DNA of 64,000 nucleotides from Diphasiastrum complanatum (GCA_029204225.1 CM055106.1:38156036-38220035), one strand, 5' to 3'. Positions 12,490-23,865 are shown, counted from the first letter of the stretch. Numbers and translations are program-made. Notes: generated from the sequence alone by a model not told the origin.

Positions 12490-13200
12490 ATTATCCAAAG
12501 TTATTGTTTTATACTATAAAAATTTTCAATTTTTATACATGTAAATGTGCTATAGTGCCTAAATTCATGTAAAGGCCTATTTGCATCTTGTAAATTCACT
12601 TCTAAGTTATAACTCGCAAAATTTTATGCTCCATTCTATAGAGACATTAGCGGATCTCAACCAACATCTTAATGGTTGATAAATGTCATTCAAGCCAGTG
12701 ATCGTTCCTATAAGGTCCACACTTCGTGCCATTGTACACACGCACAGATTTGAGTATCAATAGAGAGAAGAGAGCCAATTTCTATAAGCTTGAGCATTCT
12801 TTCCCTCTGCCATCTCTTACAACGTTACTTCTTATTAATTGAGCGAATACACTCTGAACGATCTATAATTGTTTGTGACACTTGTCTGTCAACGTCACAC
12901 ATACTTTTAATTTCTTACTAAATTTCAGTTACTCTAACTTGGATTTTCAGGCATCACCAGAGAGCGACAATTCTAAGTAATGTGTGCAGAGAATTTGCTA
13001 AAGCTGCTAAGTGAAACTTCTTTCAATTTTAAATGAGCTATGTGTTCAGATAACGAACTTGTCTGATGCTCTGTTCTGTGTGCTTCCTGTGATAAGAACT
13101 AGTTCTCTGTGTTCGATTAAGAGGAATCATTAGCCAATTCGTTCAGCTTCAAAATGTCTATCATGACAAAACCTGCATTGTTGCACAGTCCTAGTGATGT
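12490..13200. other. Unassigned non-coding stretch
   Basis: No ORF of note, no RNA gene and no repeat seen. It may be leader or LTR of the element carrying the ORF at 13,213-14,550, but neither a primer-binding site nor LTR ends were found. Confidence 0.3.
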
Positions 13201-13212
13201 TTCGACTTTTGT

Positions 13213-14550
13213 TCATGTCGCTCGTTCCTCCTGCAGAAGTTTCTGGATAGCAACATTGTCCCAATTTGCTTTCAGCACTTGTTGTTTTAAAGAATCAATT
13301 GTTGTATGAAAATTCAAAAACTTGGCTTCAATCGCCTTATTGATTTTTTTCAAAGAATCAACTTCCTTTATTGAGGTTTGAAGTTGATTTTTGAGCGAAC
13401 GATCTCGTTCGAGCAGTTGACTGTTGTCTACTTCGAGCGAGTTGATCTTCTCGTAGGATTCTTTGATAGATTCATGGAGCTTTTTCTCTGCATCGATCAG
13501 CTCCATAGTGCTTTTCTGGTTATATTTATAATATTCATAAATTTCAACAACTAAATTTCTGGCTATGGCGGTCATAGTGTTGAACCACTGGGGGTGTTGG
13601 TCAGATTCATCTTCATCTGCGTCACCTACCCGACTATCGCCCTCTACAGTTTTGCAAGTCTTGCCAGAAATATCTGACTGAGTTTCTTCTCGATCTGAGT
13701 CACTTGAGCTCTTCTGCTTTTGTGAGATTGAAGCATAAACTAGCTTTGTTAAGTCAGGTGCAGCAGCACCATCTATGTCCATGGATGTGGTGGTATCGAC
13801 ATCCTTTTGTGAAGCAGCAACATCGACTTCCATAGCTATCATGTCTGCTACTTGGATTGTTGGTGCAGTTGTGGTGGATGTGGCAGGTGTGGTCAGGAGG
13901 CTAGATAGGTTGACTGATGTTGTAGGCAATAGTCTTCCCATCAGAAAACTCTTTTTCTCATCGCTTAGGATTCCAAAATATTTGCACAGTCACGAAAGGT
14001 GCGCTCCTACTGCCGAAAATTTCTTGTGCTTACTCCACCTCAAAAATGCCTTGTAGGCTATGCTTCCAAAACAGACAGGATTACTGGCTATTGCGTCTAA
14101 TAGATATCCAAAATTTTGCGCCGATATGGTGGCATCAGCATCCGTCAACGTCTGTCAAAAAGATTACTTGATTCACATATTTACAAAAAACTTCTGGCGT
14201 CCTTGATTATGGAAATCTTGTATCATTTCATGGGTACGAAACAGTTGCTCAGAAAGTAAGTGTTTTCATCGACCGCATCCCTGTTTGTAGAAATGACATT
14301 AACATCTAGTGGTAATCCAAGGGCGGTGGAGAAAACTTCCGCCAAAATAGTGAAGGACTTTCGTCGAACATGAACTTATAAATCAGATTCAGATACCAAG
14401 TGGATGGAATGAATGAACTCGGTGCTGACTTTCGAGAGTATAGCTGAAGGATCCACCTTCAAATTTCCCAACTTGCATTGATTCAAAAGAGACTGGATTG
14501 ATGCCAATCGAATGCCTACGAGTGCTTTCCATGTAATGGTAGAGCTTGAT
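13213..14550 (-). pseudogene. Unrecognised coding unit with a C-terminal coiled coil
   Basis: From an ATG near 14,550 (MASGSSSTITWKALVG) the minus strand reads a protein-like sentence through stops near 14,378, 14,230 and 13,990. An open part follows at 13,941-13,213 (MGRLLPTTSVNLSSLL). The N-terminal half has an alpha-helical, plant-transposon-gag style (LLDAIASNPVCFGSIAYKAF). The middle is acidic and Ser/Thr-rich. The last 100 residues form heptads (LHESIKESYEKINSLEVDNS, then SLKKINKAIEAKF). Layout resembles the unit at 47,293-48,830, but I saw no clear homology. Probably an element-borne gene, not a host gene. Confidence 0.4.
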
Positions 14551-14848
14551 CCCGAAGCCATTGTACAAATAATAAATGAAAGCTCCAAAAATCGTGATCG
14601 AAGGCTTGATCACAAAGATAATGATCATAAATAAGCTAAGAAAGCATAAAAAAACAATGCAACAAGAGATCGTGAGAAGGAAAATAGAAAAATGGCAATG
14701 ATATGTAGTGGCAGTGTGGAGAGGATGATGACATGTCCTTTTGATGTGACATATGTCACTTCCTTTATCAATGGCATGCATGGCTCATAGTTTCATAATA
14801 TGATTGACAATATAGTCTTTATTGTGGTAAGACTATTTGTGAAAATGA

Positions 14849-14876
14849 AATAAATAAATAAATAAATAAATAAATT
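14849..14876 (+). repeat. (AAAT)n microsatellite
   Basis: About seven tandem AAAT units in an AT-rich context. Confidence 0.85.
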
Positions 14877-14974
14877 TTATGATGACGTCGTTTTTATGTG
14901 TGGACATAAACACGTGTGAATAATGATAACCACATGGCCATCATCTTTAATAGATGGATACAAAAAGTTCGTCA

Positions 14975-15180
14975 AGAGATTCTTGAAAGACTCTAGAAAA
15001 GATGCTAGAAAGATTCTAGAAAAGGTTTTCGAAAGATTCTAGAAGAGATTCTCGAAAGAGCCTAGAAAGCTTCTCGAATGGTATTCCTAGAAAGATTTGC
15101 GAATGATTCTAGAAAAGATTAGACGCTGTGGATTCTCGAATGATCCTAGAAAGATTAGACTAGAAAGATTCTCGAATGCG
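14975..15180. repeat. Minisatellite of TTCTAGAA / TTCTCGAA words
   Basis: Degenerate head-to-tail units of the type AGAAAGATTCTAGAA repeat about a dozen times. The dyads TTCTAGAA and TTCTCGAA have the TTCnnGAA form of a heat-shock-element half-pair. The neighbouring GAA-to-TTC spacing is three bases, not the canonical two, so heat-shock-factor binding is uncertain. Confidence 0.65.
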
Positions 15181-15289
15181 AATGGTTTATGAAGGAATAA
15201 CTATTGATTTTTTTCTTATTCGTGAAATATTATCAAACCCTTTGTGTTTCGTGTAAAAGATTCAACTAGTTTGATCATTTTGTCAATAT

Positions 15290-15480
15290 TTCCATATTTG
15301 GCATATTGAGACCAAAACTTATTTTAGACTTAGAAAATAACTTTTCAAAGTTCATTAGTCTAAATTTCATTTGAATAAACACTTTTTGAAAGTGTGATAA
15401 AGTTTGGAGGCGAGTTTTAGGAGATCCAAATTTGAATAGTTGGGTACATTGAATCTAGTCCCAAAAATAGCACAGTTAAA
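15290..15480 (+). repeat. LTR fragment related to the LTR at 41.4-41.6 kb
   Basis: Words in order (ATTAGTCTAAA, TTTGAATAAACACTT, GAAAGTGTG, GAGTTTT, ACATTGAATCTAGTC, AAAAATAG) match the minus strand of about 41,400-41,600, which follows a polypurine tract there. A diverged solo or truncated copia LTR. Confidence 0.55.
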
Positions 15481-15917
15481 GCAAAAAAACATTATTTGGC
15501 CATGTAATTATGTCATCAAATTATATTAGATCTATGACACCTAGATTATTAATAAACTAATTGTTTTATGACATCACCGATTTGACATAATATTATGTCA
15601 TAAAATCTTTAAAAACTTGTCAAATTACTTGTTTATTAATAATATGTACTATTTCTTATCTCATGATTTTGTCTTGTATGTCAAATCTCAAGAAAAATAA
15701 AATTTATAACAATATAAAACTAGTTTTAACCACTAAATACTACCATAATGATCTTTGAATTGATTTTTTTACATATTAAAGAATATATTTTATGTAAAAT
15801 CCTACAATAAAATATTCTCATAAAATCTAGGAAAGATTACGAGAATATTGAATGACATTTGAAGCATGCAAGCCCATGTGGGGGACCCTCTCACGTGCCA
15901 AGAGAGGGAAAGAAAAT

Positions 15918-15980
15918 GCGTGAAACATCCACGCGTGGATCATCCACGCGTGGATAACTTCTGCGTGGATAATCCACGCG
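15918..15980. repeat. Tandem array of 15-base unit GCGTGGATNATCCAC
   Basis: Four units start at 15,918, 15,933, 15,948 and 15,963, exactly 15 bases apart. Two (15,933 and 15,963) make the full palindrome GCGTGGATNATCCACGC. The flank holds CCCATGTGGGGGACCCTCTC. The same unit recurs at 21,280-21,752. The pentapeptide-repeat frame here is a by-product of the period. Confidence 0.85.
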
Positions 15981-16019
15981 AAACTTGAATGCCAATAAAA
16001 TAGCATTTTCGCGAGCATT

Positions 16020-17000
16020 CTTGCTCCTCTTCTTTTGCTTTCAAGTTTTATAGGTTTTCTAATCTAGTGTTTAATGCTCTTGCTTGCTATTGCTCTTCTA
16101 AGCTCTATAGATCTTGCTTGCTTGCTTGCAACATGATGACCAAAAAAAAGAAAAATAACTTGAAGACCCATTTTTTTTTAAATTTATTAAATCTTTTTAA
16201 AAAGTATCCAAATTTAAAATGCCTCAAATAAATATATTGTAATGGTAAAAAAATGTTGTATTTTGCAAGAAAATAATTTAAGCTACAAAAATTTGGTCAA
16301 TAGATTTTTATAAATAACTTAAAATTAGCTTATATTAAATAATAGTACTATTTAAAATAAAATCATTAGATACACAACCACTAAAATACCTAAAAAATAG
16401 TTTTTGCTTACTAAAAACAAAAGTTATAGTTTTTTTTTTTGGAATTTTAAAAGTTTTCTAAATAACAATTTTTGTGTTGAAAAAAATATTTTTAAAATTA
16501 TAATAATCAATATTTTTTAAATTTTAAATTTTTGAAAATCTTTACTTACACCCACGTAACTTAATTAAATATTTAAACATTAAATAAATGCAAATAAAAT
16601 TACTTTACAATAATCAAGATTTAATTATTTGTGATAATATTTAAATCACCCTAAAAAATATATAATTTTTTTTTTCATTTCCTATAATTTTTAACAATTC
16701 TTTTTTACAAAAAATATTATAAAAACACATCTAAAACTAAAATATTGTAAACTTGACAAATCATTACAATTTTAATTTTTGGTAATGATTATCAATGTTA
16801 AAATTTTTCAAATATTTAAAATTTAAAATTTAAATCGTTCAAAGAAAAATTTAAAAATATTAAATCAATTAAAAAGAATTCAAAACACAATACATCAAAA
16901 AATATAAACACAATTATTTTTTAAAACAAAAAAGAATTTTCTATTTACAAAAATCATCAATGTCATTTACATCTTTTTCTTTTGTTTTTTCTTGAGTAGC
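16020..17000. other. AT-rich spacer
   Basis: Very AT-rich with poly-A/T runs and no ORF above noise. No transposon ends, RNA genes or tandem repeats recognised. Confidence 0.5.
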
Positions 17001-17079
17001 CACTATACTATCAAGTGGCAGCTCTTCTACAATTTTCTCGACTACAGTTACTACATTGTAATCTTGAACCAAGACATCA

Positions 17080-19698
17080 ACAAGTATCATCATTTAATGA
17101 TTCCTTTATCTGAAATCCATATGATATATCGGCGATGCAGAGTGTACAAGGTCTTTTTCTTAAAAAATTTAAAATTTTTTTACAATCATCCTCCTCAACA
17201 GAGTAAAAACATGGCTGATCATCGACACTTTTGGGAAAGTAGGTCTCTAATGGATCCTCCTCCACAATGGACTCACCCCGTGCCAATCTCTCTTTGTCCC
17301 TTTTTTCTTGCTTTTGCCTTCAGAATATGTCTCTTGAATTGCTCAGGAAGAACTTTGTTTTTTTTTGTCTTCAGGAGACTGAAAAGGAAAAAGCTATGCT
17401 TAGCATGGGAGACAAAAAATATAAAATAGAATAGGAGAATTAACTTATCAAAAAAAGATAATTAAATTAAAAAAATATATGCTTAGCATAGGAGACATAG
17501 AATATAGAAAAGAAACAATTAATAAGCACCTATGCTAAGCATGGGTGAAATAAATACCATGTCTCTAAACAAAATAAAAAATGGACTCAGGGCTTTATTT
17601 TGGCTGTTCAGAGGATAAAGCCTCTGGCACTCATCGAAATTTTGACAATTTAACCCTATCACAAGCGCTTCTTGAACTTTCATAAATAATTTGTGCATGC
17701 ATTACAAAATATAATTGTTAAAAATCCAATCAAATTATGAAAATCATTTTATTGAAAAAGGTAACATGAAAATAAATATTTAAATTATGATTATTACCTC
17801 TGAAATTCTTTTCCCATTTCTGCCAGGGGAAGTTGACAATCGGCAACTCTTAAAAGAACACTTATTATTAGCTCTGAAGAGCTAATCCCTTGCATATTCT
17901 TCCACTCTGATATTCTCATTTCAGTAGAAATTGGCTTCAGAGTTTGAGTGCTCACAACCTTTTTTTTGGACTTTGAGGCATCCTGAGCAGGTTGGCCTTA
18001 AGAAAATTGTTCCACTTATCAAAAATTTTATCAACAAGGGCCAACACCTGAAATAAAATAAAAAATTAATTAATAAAGAATTTAACCAATATTAAAATTG
18101 AGCTCAAAATTTTAGTTTGACAAAAACATTTTAAAAAGATTATAACATATATTATGACCAGAGCATTCCATGACGAGCATAGTCAAACAAATTACCTGGT
18201 CACTAGGAAAAAAAAATTATCATATTTAGTAAAGCTCTGCGTAGGATTTTTCGAATCACAAGACAGGCTTGTCTCTTGAGCACATAGTGCTTTTAGCTCA
18301 AGTTGATTCACATCTCCTGCTTTGGAGACTCTCATGTATTCTTTGTGAAAAAAACGAATTCTTTGTATCACGGTCATCTTCATCCGATAGTCCTAATCAA
18401 TATTATGGTCCCAAGCCAATAATTTCGCTTCTTCCACTGTTAGGCCAACAAATGCAATGACACTCACAATTCGAAAGCTTGGGATATGGGGATATTCTTG
18501 AGATAATTATTTTTGAGCTTGTAAACTGTGTATCCCCCCAAGAACAAAAAAATGATATGAATCTAATAAAGACAAATCAAAATTTTCAACATCGTTGCAT
18601 TTGTTGGGATCAACCAAAACAACAAAGGGAGTAACTATGGCTTGTGTATAATCTTTAGATTTTATTTTTTAAATTATGTACATGTGCTTCATTAGGCTCT
18701 CTAACTTCCATTGGCCTGTCTCCTGTTATTGGGTCTGCAAGTGGCCTATCACACTGATTTATGTCTAAAATTAAAGTTGTTTCTTTTATTTTTTTTGTTT
18801 TATAGATATCCTCTCTTAATTTGGCAAGTTCAAAGTTGTCTTGTAATGGGCGGATGGATGCACCAGGTAGCAACAAAGATGGTTCGGTGACGGCTTTTTT
18901 GCTTTCAGCAAAAGGGATGGACTTATGGCGATGTGTAGCCATGGTCTTTGGGCGTGACTTAGGTCTAGTGGACGAAGTCTCAGAAATATTATGAGATCTT
19001 TTCTTTTTTGGGATGAGGGACAACTACGGTTTCATCTTCAACATTTTCAGAGGCCGGCTTTGTGACCTGAGCAGTGGTAGAAGCGGGCTTGCGAGGTCCA
19101 ATAGATACACCTTTTGAACTCCGTAATGAATAGACCGGATCTTTTCCCTCAACAATAGTAGCTAAACCATTTTTAAGCATTGCTTCATGCTCTGAACAAA
19201 AACAAAAATCGAGTTTAAAATATAATGACTAAAAGCTTAAATCTAAAAGTTTAAATAATTTTATATCTAATAACAACTATGCTAAACATGAAACAAACAT
19301 GATTAAAAATATATTTTATAATTACTCACCAAAGTAACTAGAGCTTTATCAAAATAGGCTTTGATGGCCTCGTCCTGACAAAGTCGGATCTTTATCATAG
19401 TCTCGTTCAGAATGAAAATAGAACAACACTTATCCGTCTCCTTTACAAGTACATTCACAAAACCTTCTTCTTGATCGTCATTTGGTTGATCAGCAAGCAA
19501 TCTTTCTTGAACTTTGAATTGCGAGTTTCCTCTGCCAGGCTTCTCAGCTAAATGAATAAAAAGCTCCGAAAGCTTTGTGTTGTTGACCCCTTTGGTGAAA
19601 TAGTACATGAATTTTTTCTTATCTTTTAACAAAATATCTTGAGGTTTTCCCGAAATTTTAAAAGAAATCCTTGACATTTTGGAAATTATCAAAGACAA
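17080..19698 (-). pseudogene. Unrecognised multi-exon gene, repeat-borne and decayed
   Basis: Minus-strand pieces in order: 19,698-about 19,325 (MSRISFKISGKPQD...SELFIHLAEKPG); about 19,195-18,660 (EHEAMLKNGLATIVEGKD, a frame slip in an A-run near 19,000, then KKKRSHNISETSS and GASIRPLQDNFELAKLR); about 18,050-17,795 (a tttcag acceptor, VLALVDKIFDKWNNFL, a frame slip, then RISEWKNMQGISSSELIIS); about 17,690-17,580 (KLFMKVQEALVIGLNC); and about 17,390-17,077 (KTKKNKVLPEQFKRHIL, a frame slip, ESIVEEDPLETYFPKS...ILNFLRKRPCTLCIADISYG, stop). Introns have plausible GT..AG ends. I do not recognise the family. A second copy of the KNKVLP exon at 10,495 shows it is dispersed, which argues for a mobile element. 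Confidence 0.45.
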
Positions 19699-19879
19699 TT
19701 GAAAATCTGCAAAAAAAAAAAAACTTTTTAGGAAAATTTAAAACGCTATCTTAATGAAAATACTGAAAACTTTAATAAAACAAGCCATTTTTTGTGAAAA
19801 AAAAATAAAAAACAAAACTACAAATTCAACATATTTTCTTATTAAAATATCTCAAAAGGATCACTTTTCTGAGACAAAA

Positions 19880-20475
19880 GGTGAAAGGGGAATTGTTGCA
19901 AAACAATCCCCAAAAGTATGAACAACAACGTAGGGCCTCCGCCGAGAAGCTCTTAAAACATGGCCAAAGTCACTTGGGATCGGGAGGAAGGGGCATCTAG
20001 AAGCCCAATTTGTAAGTGCAATATTTTTTAATATGATTCTATTTTTGTAGTGAGATTGTTAATGTTTTTTATTGCTAAACTATGTTTTTTTGTTGACTGT
20101 AGCTTAGTGATTTTGGAAGACACCTGACCGCCGCGGAGTACAAGCAAGGTTATGATCATGGATATGCCGGCCTTAAGGCTTTTATGGAATCCCATGGATT
20201 GTTTCCAATCGTAAACTCTTAACCTCTATTATTTTGTGATTGTTTACTTTGTGGTTTACAAGTAAGTTTAATCTCAATTTAATTAAATCTTTGATTCTAT
20301 TTTGTAGAGAGGCTCTACAACTTCAAGTGTTCATGATGTGGAAGAAAATATGAAAAATGTGGAAGAGAACGTAGAAGAGTACGTGAATGAGAGCGAAGGG
20401 GAGTTTGAAGATGTGGACACCAACGTACACCTACAAGATGAAGGAAGCGAGGAGGGAAGAAGTGATGATGAGTAG
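19880..20475 (+). pseudogene. 3' exons of an unrecognised spliced gene
   Basis: Three plus-strand exons: about 19,880-20,011 (KGELLQNNPQKYEQQRRASA, basic, with one TAG near 20,000), 20,103-20,210 (LSDFGRHLTAAEYKQGYDHG...MESHGLFPI) and 20,308-20,475 (RGSTTSSVHDVEEN, acidic, ending SDDE then TAG). Borders are gtaagt...tgtag and gtaaac...ttgtag and the frame is kept across both. The basic-then-acidic C-terminus is unlike any family I can name. The 5' part is missing. It lies head-to-head with the decayed gene at 17,080-19,698 and may be its partner in one element. Confidence 0.4.
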
Positions 20476-20620
20476 AGGTTTTTAAATTAAATGTAAGGCC
20501 TTGTAGAAGGCAATGTAGGAAGAGAGAATTTATTCTCTCATCAATGTACTTGTTTTTAAATCAATCAATATAATGTTTTGGCATCACATCATTCTTGCAA
20601 AATTTTTGAATGCATATATT
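20476..20620 (+). other. Possible 3' UTR and downstream spacer
   Basis: After the stop at 20,475 the sequence is AT-rich with AATAT and ATCAATCAATATAATG words that could serve as a plant polyadenylation region. Weak. Confidence 0.25.
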
Positions 20621-20775
20621 TTTAATCCATGAATGCAAATGTCTATTGAATACACATCTATTGATTGCAAATGTATCTATTGATGTATTCAATGCAATGT
20701 ATAGTCTATTTAATGCACATCTATGCAATGCAACTGTATCCATTGATGAATTCAATGCAATGTATCTATTTTAGC
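20620..20775 (+). repeat. Short degenerate tandem repeat (CTATTGATGTATTCAATGCA)
   Basis: Words such as TGCAAATGT, CTATTGAT, ATTCAATGCAATGTAT and ATGCACATCTATGCAATGC recur three or four times within about 150 bases. A diverged minisatellite. Confidence 0.5.
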
Positions 20776-21240
20776 ACTTGATTTGCATGCTAGAATGCAC
20801 AATAAAAAGTAATGGAAAGCACAATGAAAAATAATGGAAACCACAATATAATGCTCAATAGATAACACATTAAGTTATCAACTAAATATCAAATGAATCA
20901 AAATAAATGTGTGTTTACCTTTACTATTGTATCTCCACTGTTTTGCAATCTTTGTTTTTCCTTTTGCATGCACTTGGTCTTTGAATCCTTTGCAATGAAA
21001 GCTCATTTTTCATTTTTCATATCCAAACCTACATCACAAACAAAAAAGATCTTAAAACTTATGATCACAAAACACATATTATTAACATCCATCAATGAAC
21101 TAAAAATCCTAAACACTATCAATCTTCTCACTCACATTCATCCTCATCTCATTCTCACTCCCATCTATACTCTCTTTTTCTCTCTCACACACAACACAAA
21201 AATAGAAAGTCACCTCTAGTTTCGGAGCGAACCACATTTT

Positions 21241-21343
21241 GGTTCGTTGCAAATGTTTTTTTTTTGGACAAAAAATGTTGCGTGGATTATCCACACGCCA
21301 AATGTTTTTTTTTTGGACAAAAAATGTTGCATGGATTATCCAC
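21241..21343 (+). repeat. Direct repeat of about 49 bases
   Basis: A unit made of AAATGTTTTTTTTTTGGACA, AAAAATGTTG and a palindromic word (CGTGGATTATCCAC or CATGGATTATCCAC) occurs twice in tandem. It opens the palindromic-word array. Confidence 0.8.
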
Positions 21344-21752
21344 GTATGGATAATCCACGCAAATTCCAGAAACCCATCCGCGTGGATATTAAAAAAAGTC
21401 TATCCACGCGGTATCCACGGCCTCAACTCTCTGGATTTTGTGTGGGTAAAGCAAATTTTGCGTGGATCATCCACGCATGGATAATTATCCATGCAATATC
21501 CACGTAAAAGCCGAGCCTTTTTTATCTAATTTTTACTATGGCGTGGATAATCCACTCGTGGATTATCCACGCAAATTAGAATTCCTATTTCCGGCTCCGA
21601 GTGTCGGAGGTTTTCCCGGCTGCCGGTAGTCGGACTTGGTGTGGATAATCCACGCGTGGATAATCCACGCATTTTGAATTTTACGACATCCGGCCGATCT
21701 GCTGTCGGAAATGACATTTGCGTGGAACATCCACGCGCGGATAATCCACACG
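21280..21752. repeat. Array of GCGTGGATNATCCACGC palindromes
   Basis: Copies or near copies start at about 21,280, 21,329, 21,343, 21,460, 21,541, 21,556, 21,639, 21,654, 21,720 and 21,735. Pairs at 21,541/21,556, 21,639/21,654 and 21,720/21,735 share the 15-base step seen at 15,918. Also present are a hairpin CGCGTGGATA...TATCCACGCG (21,379-21,410, 12-base loop) and a perfect 20-base palindrome GCATGGATAATTATCCATGC (21,475-21,494). Smaller dyads based on CGGA/TCCG (CTCCGAGTGTCGGAG near 21,596) lie between them. Not a known transposon signature. Confidence 0.85.
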
Positions 21753-21829
21753 TATATCCACCCCAATCCATGGCTATATGCACGCAAAAAAAATTTTGTC
21801 CACGCATCCTCCTTTGTATTGTGCGTGGT

Positions 21830-22185
21830 CCCCAAGAAGCCGATCACCTGACAGAAAGCTCCCTAAGTGGTTTGAGAGATTGTTGCAGAGCCGCAACATG
21901 GATGACTTTCCAGGATCATGTAGCCAGGGAGAGCTACGAAGATCAACAAAAGAGAAGACACAATCTGAAAGGTATGAAGCAAATTATGCTCTCTTATCCA
22001 GTATTACTCCAAGCAAAGAACCTTCGACTTATGGTGAAGCGAAGGATGATGACATTTGGTTCAAGGCCATGGGAGAGGAGATGGAGCCAATTGCTAAGCA
22101 TAGCACATAGGACTTAGTGGAACCATCAATTGGCAAGAAACCCATTGGTTGTAAATGGGTATACAAGACTAAGTACTGTCGAATA
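21830..22185 (+). repeat. First copy of a duplicated copia pol segment
   Basis: It encodes KLPKWFERLLQSRNMDDFPG through KKPIGCKWVYKTKY, the integrase-RT linker and first RT motif, with one stop near 22,108. The same segment follows at about 22,196-22,540, clearly diverged (Q/E, N/H and S/R changes), so the duplication is old. Confidence 0.75.
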
Positions 22186-22195
22186 AATTTTTACC

Positions 22196-23865
22196 AGGAA
22201 ACCATTCACCCGATAGGAAGCTCCCTAAGTGGTTTGAGAGATTGAGGGAGAGTCACGACATGGATGACTTTCTAGGGTCGTCTATCCAGAGAGAGCTACG
22301 AAGATCAACAAGAGAGAAGACACAACCTGAAAGGTATGAAACAAATTATGCTCTCTTATTCAACATTATTCAAAGCAAAGCACCTTCAACTTATGTTGAA
22401 GCAAAGGATAATGACATTTGGGTCAAGGCCATGGAAGAAGAGATGGAGTCAATTGCCAAGTATAGCACACGGGACTTAGTGGAACCACCAATTGGCAAGA
22501 AACCCATTGGTTGTAAATGGGTATATAGGACTAAGTACCATGCAGATGGAAGTATAGCAAAGCACAAAGCAAGATTGGTGATGAAAAGGTATGCACAAAG
22601 TAAAGAGATCGACTATGAGGAGACCTTTGCGCCAGTATGTAAGTGGAATACTCTACTTTTACTTGTTGCTTTAGCTTCACATTTTGGTTGGCCTTTGCGT
22701 CAGATGGATGTGAAATCTGCTTTTCTAAATGGTGATTAGAAGAAGAGGTGTTCATGGATCAACCTGAAGGCTTTGTAGCGAAAGGATAGGAGAATAAAGT
22801 ATGTCACTTGAAGAAAGCGCTTTATGGTCTTAAATAGGCACCATGTGCGTGGTATAGCAGGATTGATGCCTACTTTCGTTCTAAGGGGATGGTGAGAACA
22901 CACTCTGATCCAAATCTTTATGTCTTATGCTTTGACAGTATGGTTGCTTTGATTGCTCTTTATGTTGATGACTTGATTATTATGGGAAATAATCAAGAGA
23001 TGATAGACATGATCAAGAAAGACCTCATGGAACAATTCAAGATGACAGATCTCAGCCTAATGCATTATTGCAGGTGTGGCAAAAAGGACACGAAGTGGGT
23101 TTAACACAGGTGAAGTATGTCAGAGAGTTGTTGCACAAGTTCAGGTTGTAGGATTGCCAGCCAGTGAACACTCCTATTGAACCAGGTAAAAAGCTTTCTA
23201 AGCTTGATGAGTCACAGCCATTTGATGCTACGCTGTATAGGCAATTAGTAGGGAGCTTGATTTACCTTACCACAACTAGACCAGATATATGCTATGTTGT
23301 TGGTATTGTAAGCCAGTTTATGACAACACCTATGGAAGCGCATTTTGCATTATGTCAAAGGCACTTCAAATTATGGCTTGATTTACAGGAAGCATGAGGG
23401 TTTACCAAAGTTATGTGGCTATGTGGATGCGGATTGTGGAGGTGACTATGACGATCAGAGATCTACCACAGTTTATGTAGTCCAGCTTTGTGGCAGTTGC
23501 TTTTCCTGGTCTAGTAAAAGAAAAGTACGATTGCTCTATCCACCATAGAAGCAAAGTATAAGGCAATGTGTAGTGCAGCACAAGAAGCTATATGGTTAAG
23601 ACAGATCTTTGAAGAAGTTGGCATGAGACAAAAAAATCTCACGACTATACATAGCAACAGTCAGAGTGGCATTCAACTAGCAAAGAATCCAGTATTCCAT
23701 GCGAGAACCAAACACATTGAGATTCAGTATCACTTTATACATGAGAGGCTACTGAGTCTTGAAATTTATGTTGTTCATTTAGTACGGAAGAACAACTAGC
23801 TGATATTTTCACTAAACCGCTTGTTAAAGTTTGATAAGTTTAGATCAAAACTTTCTATACTTAAA
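22196..23865 (+). pseudogene. Ty1/copia reverse transcriptase and RNase H, decayed
   Basis: Reading 22,204 on: linker (KWFERLRESHDMDDF), RT start (GCKWVYRTKYHADGSIAKHK, ARLVMKRYAQ), ETFAPVCKWNTL, QMDVKSAFLNGD, a frame break at about 22,738, QPEGFVAKG-stop, HLKKALYGLK-stop-APCAWYSR, then the active site YVDDLIIMGN near 22,960. The second half has KLSKLDESQPFDATLYRQLV, GSLIYLTTTRPDICYVVG, RNase H pieces (YVDADCGGD, CFSWSSKRK) and NPVFHARTKHIEIQYHFIHE, with the end near 23,865. Several frameshifts and stops; the YVDD box is intact but no enzyme can be made. It copies RNA to cDNA in the parent family. Confidence 0.9.

Noticed and set aside
15827-16018. 63-codon ORF with AWMIHAWMFHA
   Set aside because: Same cause: it reads through the 15,918 array.
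15918-21752. CRISPR array
   Set aside because: Regular 15-base units without unique spacers of constant length, in a plant genome and with no cas genes; these are palindromic tandem repeats.
21239-21847. Overlapping ORFs with WIIHAWIIHA or DNPRVDNPR repeats
   Set aside because: The 15-base step of the palindromic DNA array keeps all frames open. Similar pentapeptides appear on both strands, so no protein is implied.
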